Notes: generated by a model from the letters alone, not told the origin. A DNA stretch of 29,994 nucleotides from Krasilnikovozyma curviuscula (GCA_014825775.1 MVAQ01000247.1:1-29994), one strand, 5' to 3'; numbered from the stretch's first letter, positions 11,771 to 22,412 are shown. A program made the numbers and translations.

Positions 11771-13030
11771 ATGTCGCAACGAGACCAACTCACATCTTTC
11801 TACACCTCATTCTCGGCCCTCCAACACCGTAAGTCCTTGCTCTATAACTTTTCCGTGATGTCCACCGAAAACTGAATGGTTTTGCCTTTTATGAAGAGAC
11901 GGCCAAAAGCATCGAACAGAAATCTGAGCCTCGGACAGTCCAGAACCTCTTATCGGACCTAAAGAAACTGCTCATCGACGCCAATGCAGATGGGTTCTTG
12001 CCTACGTATGATAAACGGTCGTTTGAGAGCGTGAGTAGTTTCCAAAGGGGGTTGGATCCTTGCTGAGAGACAAATAAAGGAACTGACCTCCTTTCTACCT
12101 TTCGGGCGTTCGATACGCTAAGCAACTCAACACCCTAACATCTCAGGTAGAAACATACACCTCCTCTCTAAAACCACCGAAGCAGAAGTTCAGTTTCGCC
12201 AAGAAGAACCCCGCCATCAAACGCTCTGTCCCGACGCCCGCTGCGGGTTCACCACCGCCGTCCATACAGCCCCCGACCTCAGCAGTATCAGAAGAACAAA
12301 CCGGTACTCTCGTCTCTTCGCAGTCAGATTTGTACGTATCTCCCTCTTCCTCCATGGCCGGCGGCGCGGCAACCCTCAGCAAATTATCCCGGTGCATCAT
12401 CAACCTCACCACGCTCGCCTCCTCTTCTTCTTCGTCTCTGACGGCGGTGCATGGAGAGAGTCTGTCTCACTCGGTTCTTCTCTTGGGAAAGGTGGAGGGT
12501 AGCGTCATCCTCCATAATCTCACATCGTGTCTCGTGGTCGGCGAAGCCTGGCAGGTTCATCCCATCTCTTCCTCTCCTCTCTCACAAAGATACTTTGATG
12601 TAAACCTCTACTTTTCTGCTGTTGCATGTGTTCCAGTTTCGGATCCATACCTCCCACCAAACGACGTTCTTAATCAACACGACCTCGACTCCGATCATCG
12701 AATCCTCGTCCTCCCTCCTCTTTGGGCCTTCTGTCCCCCCTGGCCCAGGCGCCGTCTCCGTAAGCTCCTTCTTCTTCACAATCTACCCCCATGGATACGC
12801 ATGTCTAACCAACGGACAACCACTCAATACAGATGATCAATACGCCGCCGCTCGACTTCTCACACATCGACCCTTCCTCTCCCTCACCTAACTGGTCCAC
12901 TGCAGAGGTGGCCACGGTCACGTCTCAAGAAAGTACTCTAGCGAAGTTTTTAGATGAGGTGCTAGTGGTAGAGGAGAAGGTTGATGTGAAGAAGTGGTTG
13001 GGGGAGTTTGGTGTCGTCGGTGCTCAGTGA
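11771..13030 (+). CDS. CIN2: Tubulin-folding cofactor C (TBCC domain)
   Basis: Cytosolic tubulin chaperone that stimulates GTP hydrolysis by beta-tubulin during heterodimer assembly. Five exons: 11771-11828, 11897-12030, 12123-12554, 12637-12759, 12833-13030; 314 aa. The N terminus (MSQRDQLTSFYTSFSALQHQ) fits the helical TBCC N-domain. A low-complexity Ser/Pro linker follows. The beta-helical C-CAP/TBCC domain runs from about residue 180: GSVILHNLTSCLVV, then WQFRIHTSHQTTFLI, then STPIIESSSSLLFGPS. The QFR at 208-210 is at the position of the arginine finger in TBCC/RP2 (R210), so GAP activity is plausible. The last exon ends with SPNWS, a usual tail feature. Length is close to other fungal cofactor C proteins. 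The symbol is given by homology to yeast Cin2, which is divergent; TBCC is the safer name. Confidence 0.88.
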
Positions 13031-13545
13031 GGCTTGCTGCGGGTATGAGACTTTGAAACTGTTGTACAACTTATCATATCTAATCACGTGTTCATGTCGC
13101 GAGAAATGAAAGGAGCAGAGTTTTCTACGTAGATAGTCTAGAAATATGTAAAAAGCGTCAACATATTTCACCCGGATCCTCAGCTACAGATGATTTCGAT
13201 GGTAGGATCTGTGTGATTTCGTCGTCCGTCTTGATTTTCTAGGAGGCTCAAGTTTTTTCTTCTCCAACGACCGAATCTATTTCTTTTATCTCCTTTAGTG
13301 CGTCCTAATCAAGCTTGAGGGGGTGTTGTTGTTTTTGTTTTTGTTTTTTTGTTTTTTTTTTTGGGGGAAAGGGGGAGAATTTCTATAAGTTTGATCATCA
13401 AAAAAATACATATGTCAAGTAACGAGTAGAATATTTTCCTATCTTGTATATATTGGGTATTTGAAAGCGACAAGCAAAAAGAAAAGCCCAACCTCAACGA
13501 CAGGATCCGTCCTTGTCTATTATCCATCTGTCCTAACGCATCGCC
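13031..13545. other. Convergent intergenic region with a G/T homopolymer tract
   Basis: Shared 3' region of cofactor C (+) and the small secreted protein gene (-). A low-complexity tract of T runs broken by G lies at 13318-13377 (about 60 nt, ending in G runs). No exon is supported. On the minus strand the tract reads as A/C-rich and lies downstream of the small gene's stop, so it could contain its poly(A) region. Confidence 0.5.
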
Positions 13546-13779
13546 TCACCATGCTTGGGCATGGCTTCCCCATTTAGCCGGAGCATCTGCAGAGTCACTA
13601 GTAGAAGGCTCTGCAGTGGTGGTTGGTGAGATTCCAAGAAGTTTGGCGAGTTGGCCAAAGAGGCCGCTGAGAGGGTTTGATGAATCAGGACTGGGGATAG
13701 GTGAAGCAGTCACTGCTTGTTGACTGAGCGCCAGCATGAAGAGAACGGTGAAGATCAGAGAAGTTACAGTGAACCGCAT
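13546..13779 (-). CDS. Small secreted protein / possible peptide precursor
   Basis: Single-exon coding region of 77 aa. The start chosen is the ATG at 13779 (MRFTVTSLIFTVLFML), because it begins a textbook signal peptide of about 24 residues ending ALSQQAVTA. The mature part is short, rich in Ser, Pro and Thr, has no cysteine, and contains one amphipathic stretch (LSGLFGQLAKLLGI). It ends in WGSHAQAW right before the stop. A candidate 5' leader intron on the minus strand (donor ATGTAAGC near 13892, acceptor TTCCAG near 13789) and a TATA element upstream support a real transcription unit. I recognise no family. Possibilities are a secreted peptide signal, a small effector or a wall-associated peptide. 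There is no CaaX end, so it is not a farnesylated mating pheromone. Confidence 0.6.
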   Translation of the reverse strand: MRFTVTSLIFTVLFMLALSQQAVTASPIPSPDSSNPLSGLFGQLAKLLGISPTTTAEPSTSDSADAPAKWGSHAQAW

Positions 13780-14644
13780 CGTGACAAGCTGGAACAACAG
13801 AGGCAATAACGCGGGTCAACAGCAAGGTTTGTTGGTGTGTTTCAGCAAACTTGGTCAGGATTGCAAGGGGATCTGATTCTTTACGTGCTTACATTTGCTG
13901 AAAGAGAAATCTGATGTTTTCTTTGCTTGTTTAAGAGAAATAAAGGGGTTCAGTCTCACAAGGAGTCAGAAACGGGCAAACTAGGTGGACTATAGTGGCA
14001 CAACGCGCCCAAACTCACCTAGACCTAATCCACCTAAACCAGCTAGGTGAGGGTACAATTAGAAACGATTTGTGGGAGGTATTCAGATGAACACGAGGTA
14101 AATGAGGTGAACAGATGGTTTGGCTAGTGTGGTGATGGGAGAAGGGGATGTGAGTTTGAGAATCAGATCTTTCCTCATCTTTATATACCTTCTTCCCTAC
14201 CAGATCGCGCAGTTAAATCACTTGGTCTAATTGAACCTTGAAACAAATCGGGATGTGAACCCCAGCTGATCGTCTTACGCGTTCCTCCAATCTGCAATCG
14301 TCACACCGGAAGCACGCAGATTAGGTTCAGTTCAGGACAAAGTTTGCTTAGTGCGCAACCATGTTCGAATCGTACCCTAGAAGGGCAATGCAAATGGAAA
14401 CAACTGTTTCCATAGAGAATGAAAGTGACAAAGATAACAATGCTGATCGTTTGAAGATGCGAAGTGAACTTTTGAGTTCTCGGGAATTTACATCAGAACG
14501 CAAGAGATCAAAACAAGAGTTTAGTACTCCCCAATCTTCTCTTTTCCTCCGCTCCCCTTAACATTTATTCGTTCAATAGAAGAACCTTTCTTATGTTCAG
14601 GGAATAAATACTGTTAAGAAACACGAAACGGACGCGAAATTTCG
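13780..14644. other. Promoter and leader of the small secreted protein gene; no other gene seen
   Basis: Lies between the two minus-strand genes. The left part should be the 5' leader of the 77-aa secreted protein gene, with a possible leader intron near 13789-13892. The right part should be the 3' region of the Zn-cluster gene. A 66-codon plus-strand ORF at 14361-14561 shows no domain or splice support and is not called. Confidence 0.5.
14179..14187 (-). promoter_or_regulatory. Candidate TATA box for the small secreted protein gene
   Basis: On the minus strand this reads TATATAAAG, a strong TATA consensus, about 400 nt before the start codon at 13779. The distance implies a long leader, part of which may be removed as an intron. 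Seen directly as a motif; function is inferred from position. Confidence 0.45.
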
Positions 14645-17016
14645 TCACTCGAAGATAGCTCCGTCACAAACGTCAACGAGAATTTCCCTCCAAGAACAAG
14701 CTAGATCACCAGCGCTCTCATCTGTTCTCTTCCATATCTCTTCCAGCACTGCACGCAGTATATGGTTGTCGTAGCAGACCTGTGGGACGTAGGTCTCTGC
14801 CAGCTCTAGAGCTTGTAGTCGTTGAGTTGGCGTGACCACGTTCGCACCTGCGATGAGGAGAGGCTAATGACGTGCAACAAGTCAGATCCACTTAACAGGA
14901 ACTTCAAGAGCTTGATTTAACTTACCCAATTGAGATACTCCGTCTTCCCACCCGCCTCCTCCGAACACAGCTCAAAGATGGCAGTGACGGAATGCTGAAC
15001 TCTCTCATCCGCCCTCTGGACCTCCTCAACCTCTCTCAGCGCACATAGATTCATTGCATGCCACATAGCAAGAGACCCACACTGCGCCCTCCGGCCTCTC
15101 GGGATGCCCAGTAGCAGCATCTTTGTGTCAGACAGACTCTGTGTCAGCTGCGCTGTAAGCAACTCGAGCTCGACCGTTGTTGAGACGTAAGTCGCTTGAA
15201 TATCAGCTGGGTCGAGGAGGGAAAGTGTGAGTTTGTTGAGATGGAGTTTCTTGGAGACGCAGAAGCAGAGACAGGAAGCTAAGGAGAGGATCTCTCGGGA
15301 GAAACCGATGATAGATTCTAAGCTCTCCCACTGGAAAGACAAGATGACAAGGTTGAGCATTGACGTTTTGCTGACTAGAGGAGAGACCCTTTTTGAGAAC
15401 TAACTCACTTCAGATGCAAAAGTAGCCGTTTCACCGAGCCGAGTCCACCAAGATGTTGGTTTCGTGCTTACAAGCTTCGGTTCTTCGCCAGTCGTAAGCG
15501 ATACCTGTCAAAACCACCAAGTATCAGGCCAGGAATGTATTTCAACAAGCAGCAAAACAGCCAATGAGGACTCACGAAGATATCATGGGTCGCCATCCTT
15601 TCGAGCAAGTATCTGGACACTGAATAGTCCTGACTGGTCTCTGGGCTAAACAGCATCACTTCTGGTCCACCCCTAGCTTTAATGCTGAGAAGAGCATATG
15701 AAAAGACTTCCTTCCATCGATTATGGCCCGAGAAAACGTCGCCTAGCAGGATGGAAGCCGCTGCGGCCAGAAAGGTGTTTGATTTGAACTCGTGTGACTG
15801 CGCAGCGGCTTGTCGTAATGAGACCATCGCTCGGTCTCGGTAGTGCTGTGACTCGGTACATGCGAGTGGTTTGATGGTCGGTGGTGTAAATTCGTAGAGG
15901 CGAAGGCTATCAAAATGGTTTAACTGTCATCTATTGGCAAGAAAAGGAGCCAGCCTACGGGAAAACTCACAATGCAATATGCGTTGTTCCAAAGCAGAGT
16001 AAAGAGCTTTTGAGAGCGTTGACCGACAGAGGTGTTGGGGTGTTGATTCTGGTGAGAAGAGGCGAGATGAATCGGAACCATGGATTGTAGCCTTCTCCAG
16101 CTTCATCAGCGTACTGAATGCTTAAACTCCACGAAAGAGTGTGATGGATGATCCTACATTCTTCTTCGTCTGGAAACATTTCTTTTAGGAACTCGGGTGA
16201 TGGCGTGTGTGGCGAGCTTCTATAGCGTGACATCTTGGTCTGTGATAAGGAGACGTATCGCGTTGCCCATAGTGGAAAATCTTCTGAATTTGAAGGCGAA
16301 GGATGGCTTTGCTGACGCGGTTGTTGTACTGGGTCCGTTGAAAATACTGGTGTGGAAGGTGAACCGGGTAGGAAGATTGGTGCAGGGGACGACGGTTGAT
16401 GTGGTGAATGCTGCTGCAAGTGCTGTTGAGCTGGTAGCAAAAGCAGACTTGGATCGAAGTGCTGGAAGTCTTCATTGTTAATCTGTTTCTGAGGCGACTG
16501 AGGTTGTTGAGTAAGTGCGGGAGTTGAAGATGCGACAACCGGCGGTGAAACGTTTGGAGGCTCTACTGAAAACGACGCTTCTTCGCTTGATGCAGGAGTT
16601 GTAGCTTCTTTAGTGGCCTTGGACTTTTTTGTTCTGTATCTCTTCCCGGGTTCTAGTGCTTCCGTGGTAAAGAGAAAGACGGCTGGAGGAGGGTAGACGC
16701 ATTGCGCTCCCTAGTTCCAATACGCAAATAAATCATCCGGAATGAGTTCAAATATCAGACTGAAGGAGAAACGTACATATCGGGTGCACTTGGCGCAAAC
16801 AGGCTTGCCCTCGTCGCACTGTCGTATGAGATAGGTAAGTAAACGTAAGGGAGCATTAACAATGTTGTAACAACACTCGGGCCATAGCTCACGTACCTTT
16901 ATCCTACGAGCTCTACACGACACACATCCAGTACGACACCTGGGAGAGTTCTTCGTTCGTCGAGCGGGGCCAGAAGCAGGTGGTTGAAGCGAACCAGTAG
17001 CTTCTGAGGTAGACAT
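14645..17016 (-). CDS. Zn2Cys6 fungal-type transcription factor
   Basis: Nuclear DNA-binding regulator of the Gal4-type class. Seven exons on the minus strand: 17016-16897, 16818-16777, 16710-15971, 15906-15576, 15504-15409, 15330-14926, 14863-14645; 650 aa. Splicing joins the zinc cluster perfectly: C31-x2-C34-x6-C41-x6-C48-x2-C51-x6-C58, spread over the first three exons. A Gln/Pro/Ser-rich linker (about 80-190) follows. The C-terminal two thirds look like the fungal-specific regulatory domain (PF11951 type), with WALFC-like helices such as PTSWWTRLGETATF and a terminal PLLIAGANVVTPTQRLQAL. Exon 2 is only 42 nt. Divergently placed from the RRM gene with 0.58 kb between them. The target genes cannot be read from the sequence, and no metabolic cluster sits beside it. 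Confidence 0.9.
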
Positions 17017-17596
17017 CTTTAGAGTGAGGAAGATGGCCTACATAATAGACAGATCGCCTGAATCAGTGTGTATTGACAGCAGAACGTACAGACTCCAGCT
17101 GAGAAGACTCGAGTGGGGATTCCCACCTCGATGAATTCAGCGAGCTGGACGAAAAAAAGAGCAGGTTTCACTTACGAAATGTCAGAGCAGATCAACGTGC
17201 AACAGCTGAATGACTTTACGAATGAATTCAACAGCAACTTCTACCTTCTGTCCCCGCTTTTATTAAGATCATGATCAAAGAACGACAAAGGTCAGCACGT
17301 TCCAGTTGCACAACAGAATCGAGTGGAGCGGGGACCTACCTGAAGAATTCAAGACCTAAATACTTCCCAAAATCTGGATGTACTGTCCAGCGACTTGTAG
17401 TGTTGTATTATCCTTCAGCAAATCAGTAGATAGTTGCTGCCCTGCTCGACATTCTTGGCAGGCAGGTTCTTCGACCTCTTGGTGTTTGCCACCCCGTCGC
17501 GACTTGACCTCGATTTTCCAGCTGTTTTCTTTTAACCACAGCATCATCTCAACTTCCGTTTTTCTGAAATCAATAGGATCACTCTGGCCAGACAGG
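17017..17596. promoter_or_regulatory. Divergent promoter region
   Basis: Shared upstream region of the Zn-cluster factor (-) and the RRM protein (+). The right end is pyrimidine-rich like a leader. No exon with family resemblance and no clear TATA box was found. Confidence 0.45.
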
Positions 17597-18570
17597 ATGT
17601 CGTACTACTCCCAGTCCCAACAGCAGCAGCCTTCGTCGTCGTCTGCCTACTATACCCCAGCGCCAGCCTCTGCCCCTCGTCCAGTCGCATTCCAGCCCAT
17701 TGGCCCCTCTGGAACTGAGGTTTTGGTCAGAAACTTACCTGCTGATGTCAGCAAGGCTGATTTAGAGGTCAGTATATTCTGTTTGTTCTAGGACGTGAAC
17801 TCAAGGAGCCGGTATTGATCTTTTTTCCCTTGTCACGTCGGTCTTGCTGCCGTCTTTGTTGAACATGTTTGTGTCTGGTCCTGCAGGAGCTCTTCGTCGA
17901 TACAGTTGGACCAGTGGTGAATTGCCAAGTCTTCTACAACTGGACTGGTCAGGCTCTTGGAACGGCTCTCATTCAGTTTCAGTCGCCAGGTGACGTGAGT
18001 TGATAATATCTTGTACTTTCTTGCTGCCCATGGTTCCTGATCAACACTTACGCTCTCTTTTGTATTTGTTAGGCTCTGAAAGCATACAGCGAATATCATG
18101 AGAAGCTGATTGACGACTCAAGCCCGCTGTATATTCAAATCATCACCAACGGAGCAGACCTCATCAACTCGCGTGGCCACCAGCAGCCTCGACCAGCTAC
18201 TTCTCGATTCTCCCAGCCTCAACAAGCAACACATGTTTCTCAGACTGTCCAGCAACAGCCCCGGCCTCGCCCCGCGCGTCAAACACAACCCGTCGCACCA
18301 ACACCTGCACCCCGCCAACAACCGCAAGCACCAAAGAAGAAGTCATCCCTCTCTCTTGCTGCTCGCATGGGGCCTTCGGTGATCCCCCTCTCGGATCGAT
18401 TGGCGCCTGTAGGATCGAAGCCGCGCTCTGCTACTGCCACTGCAACGACGGGTAACAAAAAGCTGCTGGCGTTGAGCAAAGTACCAAAAGCTAGTATGGG
18501 TGCCAAGAAGACGAAGAAACCTATCAAGGCTGTTGGAAAGAAAGGTGCGGGCAAGATGCAGGTTGATTAA
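17597..18570 (+). CDS. RRM-domain RNA-binding protein
   Basis: Three exons: 17597-17767, 17887-17994, 18073-18570; 258 aa. Residues about 39-118 form one RNA recognition motif: RNP2 is VLVRNL and the RNP1 position reads GTALIQF, so the central aromatic residues of RNP1 are degenerate. The N terminus is Ser/Gln/Pro-rich (SYYSQSQQQQ), and the C-terminal half is rich in Gln, Pro, Ala and Arg, then Lys (PKKKSSLSL, KKTKKPIKAVGKKG). This layout (one RRM followed by a basic tail) recalls Aly/REF-type mRNA export adaptors such as S. pombe Mlo3, but no diagnostic REF box is visible at both ends. Likely nuclear because of the lysine-rich tail. Start chosen at the first ATG in frame, MSYYSQ. Confidence 0.82.
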
Positions 18571-18813
18571 GGAAATCAGTGAGGTTGTTTTTGGCAAAAA
18601 GGATTTTCTTTTGGTCGATCGTAGAACTTGGCAATTGCTCAAAAGTCACAGAACCACATTCTGTTGAAAATCTCCCTCAACACTGGTCATTTGCCATTGC
18701 AAGATTGCATTGTTCCATCTCCTTCTATCGCGCCACTCTTCCCGAGTTTCTTCCCCAAGCGATCCCATCTCGTCTTTCCCGCCCTCCCCCTAAAGCCCCA
18801 AGATCCTCATCAT

Positions 18814-20203
18814 ATGGAAGGTTTAAGTGAAACTGTTCAGCAGTACATCGAGCAGATCAAAGAGTTCCTTCAAGGCTTTATCGAGTTCAAGAGTAGGTGG
18901 CCGTACTCTCAACTTTCCCAAGAAACGACGCTTGGGACTGATCTTCATTTTGTGTCAACAAAGTCGCCCAGTACCACGAGAACCCGACTCAGTTTGCTTT
19001 GAGCGTTTTCAACGGCCTTGTTCCCGTCTTGGTACCTCTTTACTTGGTCTTCATCAAGGGCTCCCCTGCTACACCCCCGAGAGGAACTGCACCACCACCA
19101 GCTCCAGCTGCTGAGAAACCAGGCCCCGAAGCCGTCAAATCAGATATCACAGTACGTGCCCCTTCCTCCTCCTCACGGTTAAGTTGTCGATGAAAGTGCT
19201 TTTGAGGGACAGTGCCGTGAGAAAAGTGGGAAGGGTGTGTTTGACTGACGTTTTCTGATTGGTCCTGGCGCTCACAGGAATCGATCAAGATGATGTCTGC
19301 CCCAACAGCTGATCTCCCAGCTCCATTGAACACACCAGTCACCATCGCCCAGCTCAGTCAATGCAATGGCGTTCCCGAAGGAAGTCCAATCTGGTTGGCT
19401 ATCAAGTACGTATCTATTGGAATGTGGTTTGAAGAGTTGTGGACAAAAGGGACTGACGATGGATTCTTTTTGCTTTGGGAAACCGTAGGGGGACGGTTTT
19501 CGATGTCACTTCTAAGCCTGAGATGTATGGACCAGGTGAGCGTCTCTTTTCCAAACGATATGTCCGCATGTCCGGATGAAATAGGCATACGCTCGAGCAG
19601 AGTTTGGCTTCAACTCTTTCAAGTACCTTCTAAACACTAGCTAGTACGGTGGAGGTGTTCCAATGTGTGGGGATTTCGTCTCACTCAGGCCCCACTTCTC
19701 CGCTGCGCTGGTGACTTGAAGCAGCTTCTCCCCTTCATCTAAGATGATCCATGTTCCTAAGGGCGGTGTATAATCATTCTCCCCGGAACAATTTTGTTTC
19801 AGTTTAAGCCATGCGATTGCTTTATATACTTCTCTCTCGCCGTTTGCTACTCGCTTCGGCAACCTCGACCGCTTATATTTCAGTAGTAAACTGATGCTCC
19901 TTGGCTCTCTCCTCCCTCAGGTAAAGGATACTCTGTCTTTGCTGCCAAAGATGCCTCCAAAGGACTTGGAATGAGCTCTCTCAAGCCTGAAGTAAGTTAC
20001 CCTCGTACCTATTTCACTGCGAAGTATAAATTGACGCCTTTCTCTCGCTTTTTGCTTTTGCTCTTGCGATCGCTTATGTTTTGCAATTGTAGGATGCTAT
20101 CGCTGACTACTCCTCTCTTGGGCCAAAGGAGATGGACGTCCTCAACAAGTGGTACGAGTTCTTTGAGAAGAGATATCCTATCGTCGGCAAGGTCGTAGCT
20201 TAA
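18814..20203 (+). CDS. DAP1: Membrane-associated progesterone-receptor-type (Dap1-like) cytochrome b5 fold protein
   Basis: Haem-binding partner and regulator of cytochrome P450 enzymes in sterol synthesis, normally at the ER. Six exons: 18814-18892, 18964-19151, 19278-19405, 19489-19535, 19921-19991, 20093-20203; 207 aa. The N-terminal part has a membrane segment at about 37-57 (FALSVFNGLVPVLVPLYLVF), then a Pro/Ala-rich linker. The cytochrome b5-like domain (about 103-200) reads NTPVTIAQLSQCNG, IWLAIKGTVFDVTSK, MYGPGKGYSVFAAKDASKGL. Tyrosines Y145 and Y151 are at the places of PGRMC1 Y107 and the haem-ligand Y113. The family normally lacks the two histidines of true cytochrome b5, as here. 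Intron 4 (19536-19920) is 385 nt, several times longer than the others. Followed 250 nt later by the bL32m gene on the same strand. Confidence 0.9.
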
Positions 20204-20454
20204 ACTTCGAGTCGATCGTTAATATATATTTTGTCTGCGATTCTTACAATATGTTTAAGAGCTGCGATAAATGAAAGCGATGAGCCCTTTTTCATTGGAT
20301 ATCATGGTTTGTTTCGTCAACCCGCAACTGGTTGGTCCTCGACCGTCATCATCAAACTTGGATAGTTCCCTCTTTTACAAGAAAGCTCATCACTACTAGT
20401 CTTTATATCAAGTCCTTCAAAACTGGAAAGAGATCGACCACAGTAACTTCAACG

Positions 20455-21146
20455 ATGGCTCTCAGTGTAGCTTCCTCGACATTCTCCTCCTCGTCCTCAC
20501 GAGTCTCACACTCGCTCCTCCCTCGCCTCTCATTCCAACCTTCAACGATACACAAGTTTAACCTCGCCCTCCCATACCTCCCGCCTTCAATACCCTTCCC
20601 CTCCCTCTTACCTGGCCGTCTCTCAGCACCTTCACCCGCACGAACGCCTCTTAGTGAAAAGTTATCTGAGTGGTGGGGTGGCCTCACTGGGAACCTGGGA
20701 AAGAGTATCTGGGAGAGTTTGTTCCCTGGTCTGCTGAGGGCGGTGCCCAAGAAAAAGAAGAGTCATATGAGGAAGAGGCTGAGGAATTCTCAGAGATTTT
20801 TGAGAGATCGAAAGGGTAAGTCTTTACTTACTGCTCGGGGATATTTTTTGAGCTGTTGGGTAGAAGGCAGCTTTAAGCAGATCATTATCCTGCTCTCTTT
20901 TTTATTTGGTTGAAGAGCCAGCTCTTTACTGACACGAGCGATTTTTCACTGGTCACCGTTTGGTCGTCTCGCCTTTCGTTTCAAACAGATATAACCTCAT
21001 GTCAGTCTTGCGGGAAAGCCAAGATCGCCAACACGATGTGCAAATCGTGCTACTACGAGATTCTGAGGGAAGAGGAGCAGGAGCGATTTGAATTGAAGAA
21101 CAGGCAGAGGCGCTCGAGAGTTGGGGCTGGTGAGGAAGACCTGTAG
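20455..21146 (+). CDS. MRPL32: Mitochondrial large-subunit ribosomal protein bL32m
   Basis: Structural protein of the mitochondrial 54S ribosomal subunit. Two exons: 20455-20815 and 20989-21146; 172 aa. The N terminus (MALSVASSTFSSSSSRVSHS) is Ser/Arg-rich without acids, as in a mitochondrial presequence; in yeast this protein is matured by the m-AAA protease. The conserved core begins AVPKKKKSHMRKRLRNSQ, the L32p signature. The zinc site is complete: C125-x2-C128-x9-C138-x2-C141 (CQSCGKAKIANTMCKSC). Splicing at GTAAGT/ACAG joins RDRKD to ITSCQSC and is needed to unite the two halves. Length fits fungal orthologues. Confidence 0.93.
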
Positions 21147-21916
21147 GAAGGGTTGATGGGATTTGGATTTCAGGCTCAAAGCGATAGAATCTGGTTCTCC
21201 TTAGGTCGCCTGAAGATGAAATCTGTTTTGTGGACTAATAGGGACTGAGGCGTTGAGTCGGGGCAAGTGGGTTGCACCAGGCGCATTTACAACTGCTAGC
21301 TTTCAACAGGAGGTTGACAGGATGAAAACCATCTTCTTCTGTTGCTGATGTTTTCTTTTGGTTTGTTTCCGAGAGTGCAACAATATTGAGTAGCTCCTCC
21401 CCAACAGGCGAGATTCTGACCCCAATTCGATTCTTTCACATATATATTTCTTAAAGCGATCTGCTTTGAGATATTTAACCAACATTTCAAATTAATCTGA
21501 CAAACCCAAGCTTAAGTTTTTAGTGGAATAAGTGGGTTAAAAGTGCCAATAAGTCCTTTCCTTCAAGTCTGTAGCTCAATTCTAGGGCTAAGCTCAGATC
21601 ACTTTATTGATTAACAATCAGACAGTAAAAATACCATGGTTCTGAACAAACTTAATACCGCGTTCGCAATCTCAGGAATGTGAAGAGTCTACCTCTCATC
21701 GAAGGAGCCTTCCTTCAACCGCTGCGGGCGATGCAGCAGGGATATTGTACTAAAATCGGCATCTTAGGTCATACTTTCAGCTGTTGAAAGTCTTACATGG
21801 GATGTTGAAAAAGGGCAGAGAATATATATTATTATATATCACAGCAATCGCAGCAAATAATCCGTTTGTTCTACACCAACGACCTATCAGACCAGAGGAG
21901 TTTCGTGTCAACCAAT
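21147..21916. other. AT-rich intergenic region, no gene seen
   Basis: Between the bL32m stop and the tRNA. Contains an AT-rich stretch with ATATATATTATTATATATC around 21821-21840. Short ORFs at 21296-21490 on the minus strand lack any domain or splice support. Upstream of the tRNA no separate pol III element is needed, because its A and B boxes are internal. Confidence 0.5.
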
Positions 21917-21999
21917 TCCCGCTTAGCTCAGTGGTAGCAGCGCGTCACTAGTATTATCTACTCATGACGAGGTCAGTCGTTCAAATCGGCTAGCGGGAA
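21917..21999 (+). tRNA. tRNA-Thr(AGT) with a 10-nt intron
   Basis: A cloverleaf can be folded by hand. Acceptor stem TCCCGCT (21917-21923) pairs with AGCGGGA (21992-21998), discriminator A at 21999. D-arm 21926-21941 with GCTC/CAGC, the fourth pair being C-C. Anticodon stem CGTCA (21943-21947) pairs with TGACG (21965-21969). The T-arm pairs AGTCG with CGGCT around TTCAAAT. The anticodon loop is 17 nt; removing an intron TTATCTACTC (21954-21963) after position 37 leaves CTAGTAA with anticodon AGT, as in yeast tRNA-Thr. T runs from about 22014 can terminate pol III. A CAT is present near the loop, but reading it as tRNA-Met would break the anticodon stem. Confidence 0.85.
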
Positions 22000-22412
22000 T
22001 CACATTTGTGTTCTTTTTGCCTTTTTTTCTTTTCTTTTCTTTTTTTTCTTTCTTCTTTCCCCTTTCGTTTTTAAATCAATAGCAACTAAGGTACGGTGAA
22101 TGATTGATATGATATGAAATCGAAATGAAGATCTAATCGCGCCCGTCTCTCACTCCTTACCCTCGCCTTTTTCTTTGGTTGCCTCCTTGCAGGGATTTCA
22201 TCAACTACCGCAACCACAAGGGTGTGTCTTTTGCCTCTCCTTTCTAGCCTTCAGGATCCGTCTTCTTAGTTGATAAAAGGTGTTCAACGGGTTTCGAATC
22301 TTGATTAGCTTCGCCGTTTGGTCATCGCCACTTCAGTCCGTTATTTTTCTCAGTCGTGTTGCCCAGAATGAGGCTGAAGCACTCCCCTCTATTGAGGACT
22401 TTTTTTATTTTT
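22000..22412. other. Pyrimidine-rich intergenic region, no gene seen
   Basis: Lies between the tRNA and the 3' end of the minus-strand CPL1-like gene. Holds T/C-rich tracts at about 22014-22066 (the first runs serve as the likely pol III terminator) and T/A runs at 22401-22425 that overlap the end of the CPL1-like gene. No supported exon. Confidence 0.5.

Noticed and set aside
13546..13779. Mating pheromone precursor
   Set aside because: The protein has no C-terminal CaaX box and no repeated mature peptide units, so the standard basidiomycete lipopeptide pheromone class is excluded.
14361..14561. Plus-strand 66-codon ORF
   Set aside because: Polar, no domain or splice signals; lies in the region between two minus-strand genes.
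9554..17016. Secondary-metabolite cluster (acetyltransferase plus Zn-cluster regulator)
   Set aside because: The genes between and beside them are housekeeping (tubulin cofactor, RRM protein), and no synthase, P450 or transporter is present.
19641..19862. Minus-strand 73-codon ORF inside the Dap1-like intron 4
   Set aside because: No domain, and no sign of a promoter; noted only as part of the long-intron observation.
21917..21999. tRNA-Met with CAT anticodon
   Set aside because: Using CAT as anticodon destroys the five-pair CGTCA/TGACG stem; the AGT loop after removal of a 10-nt intron fits tRNA-Thr.
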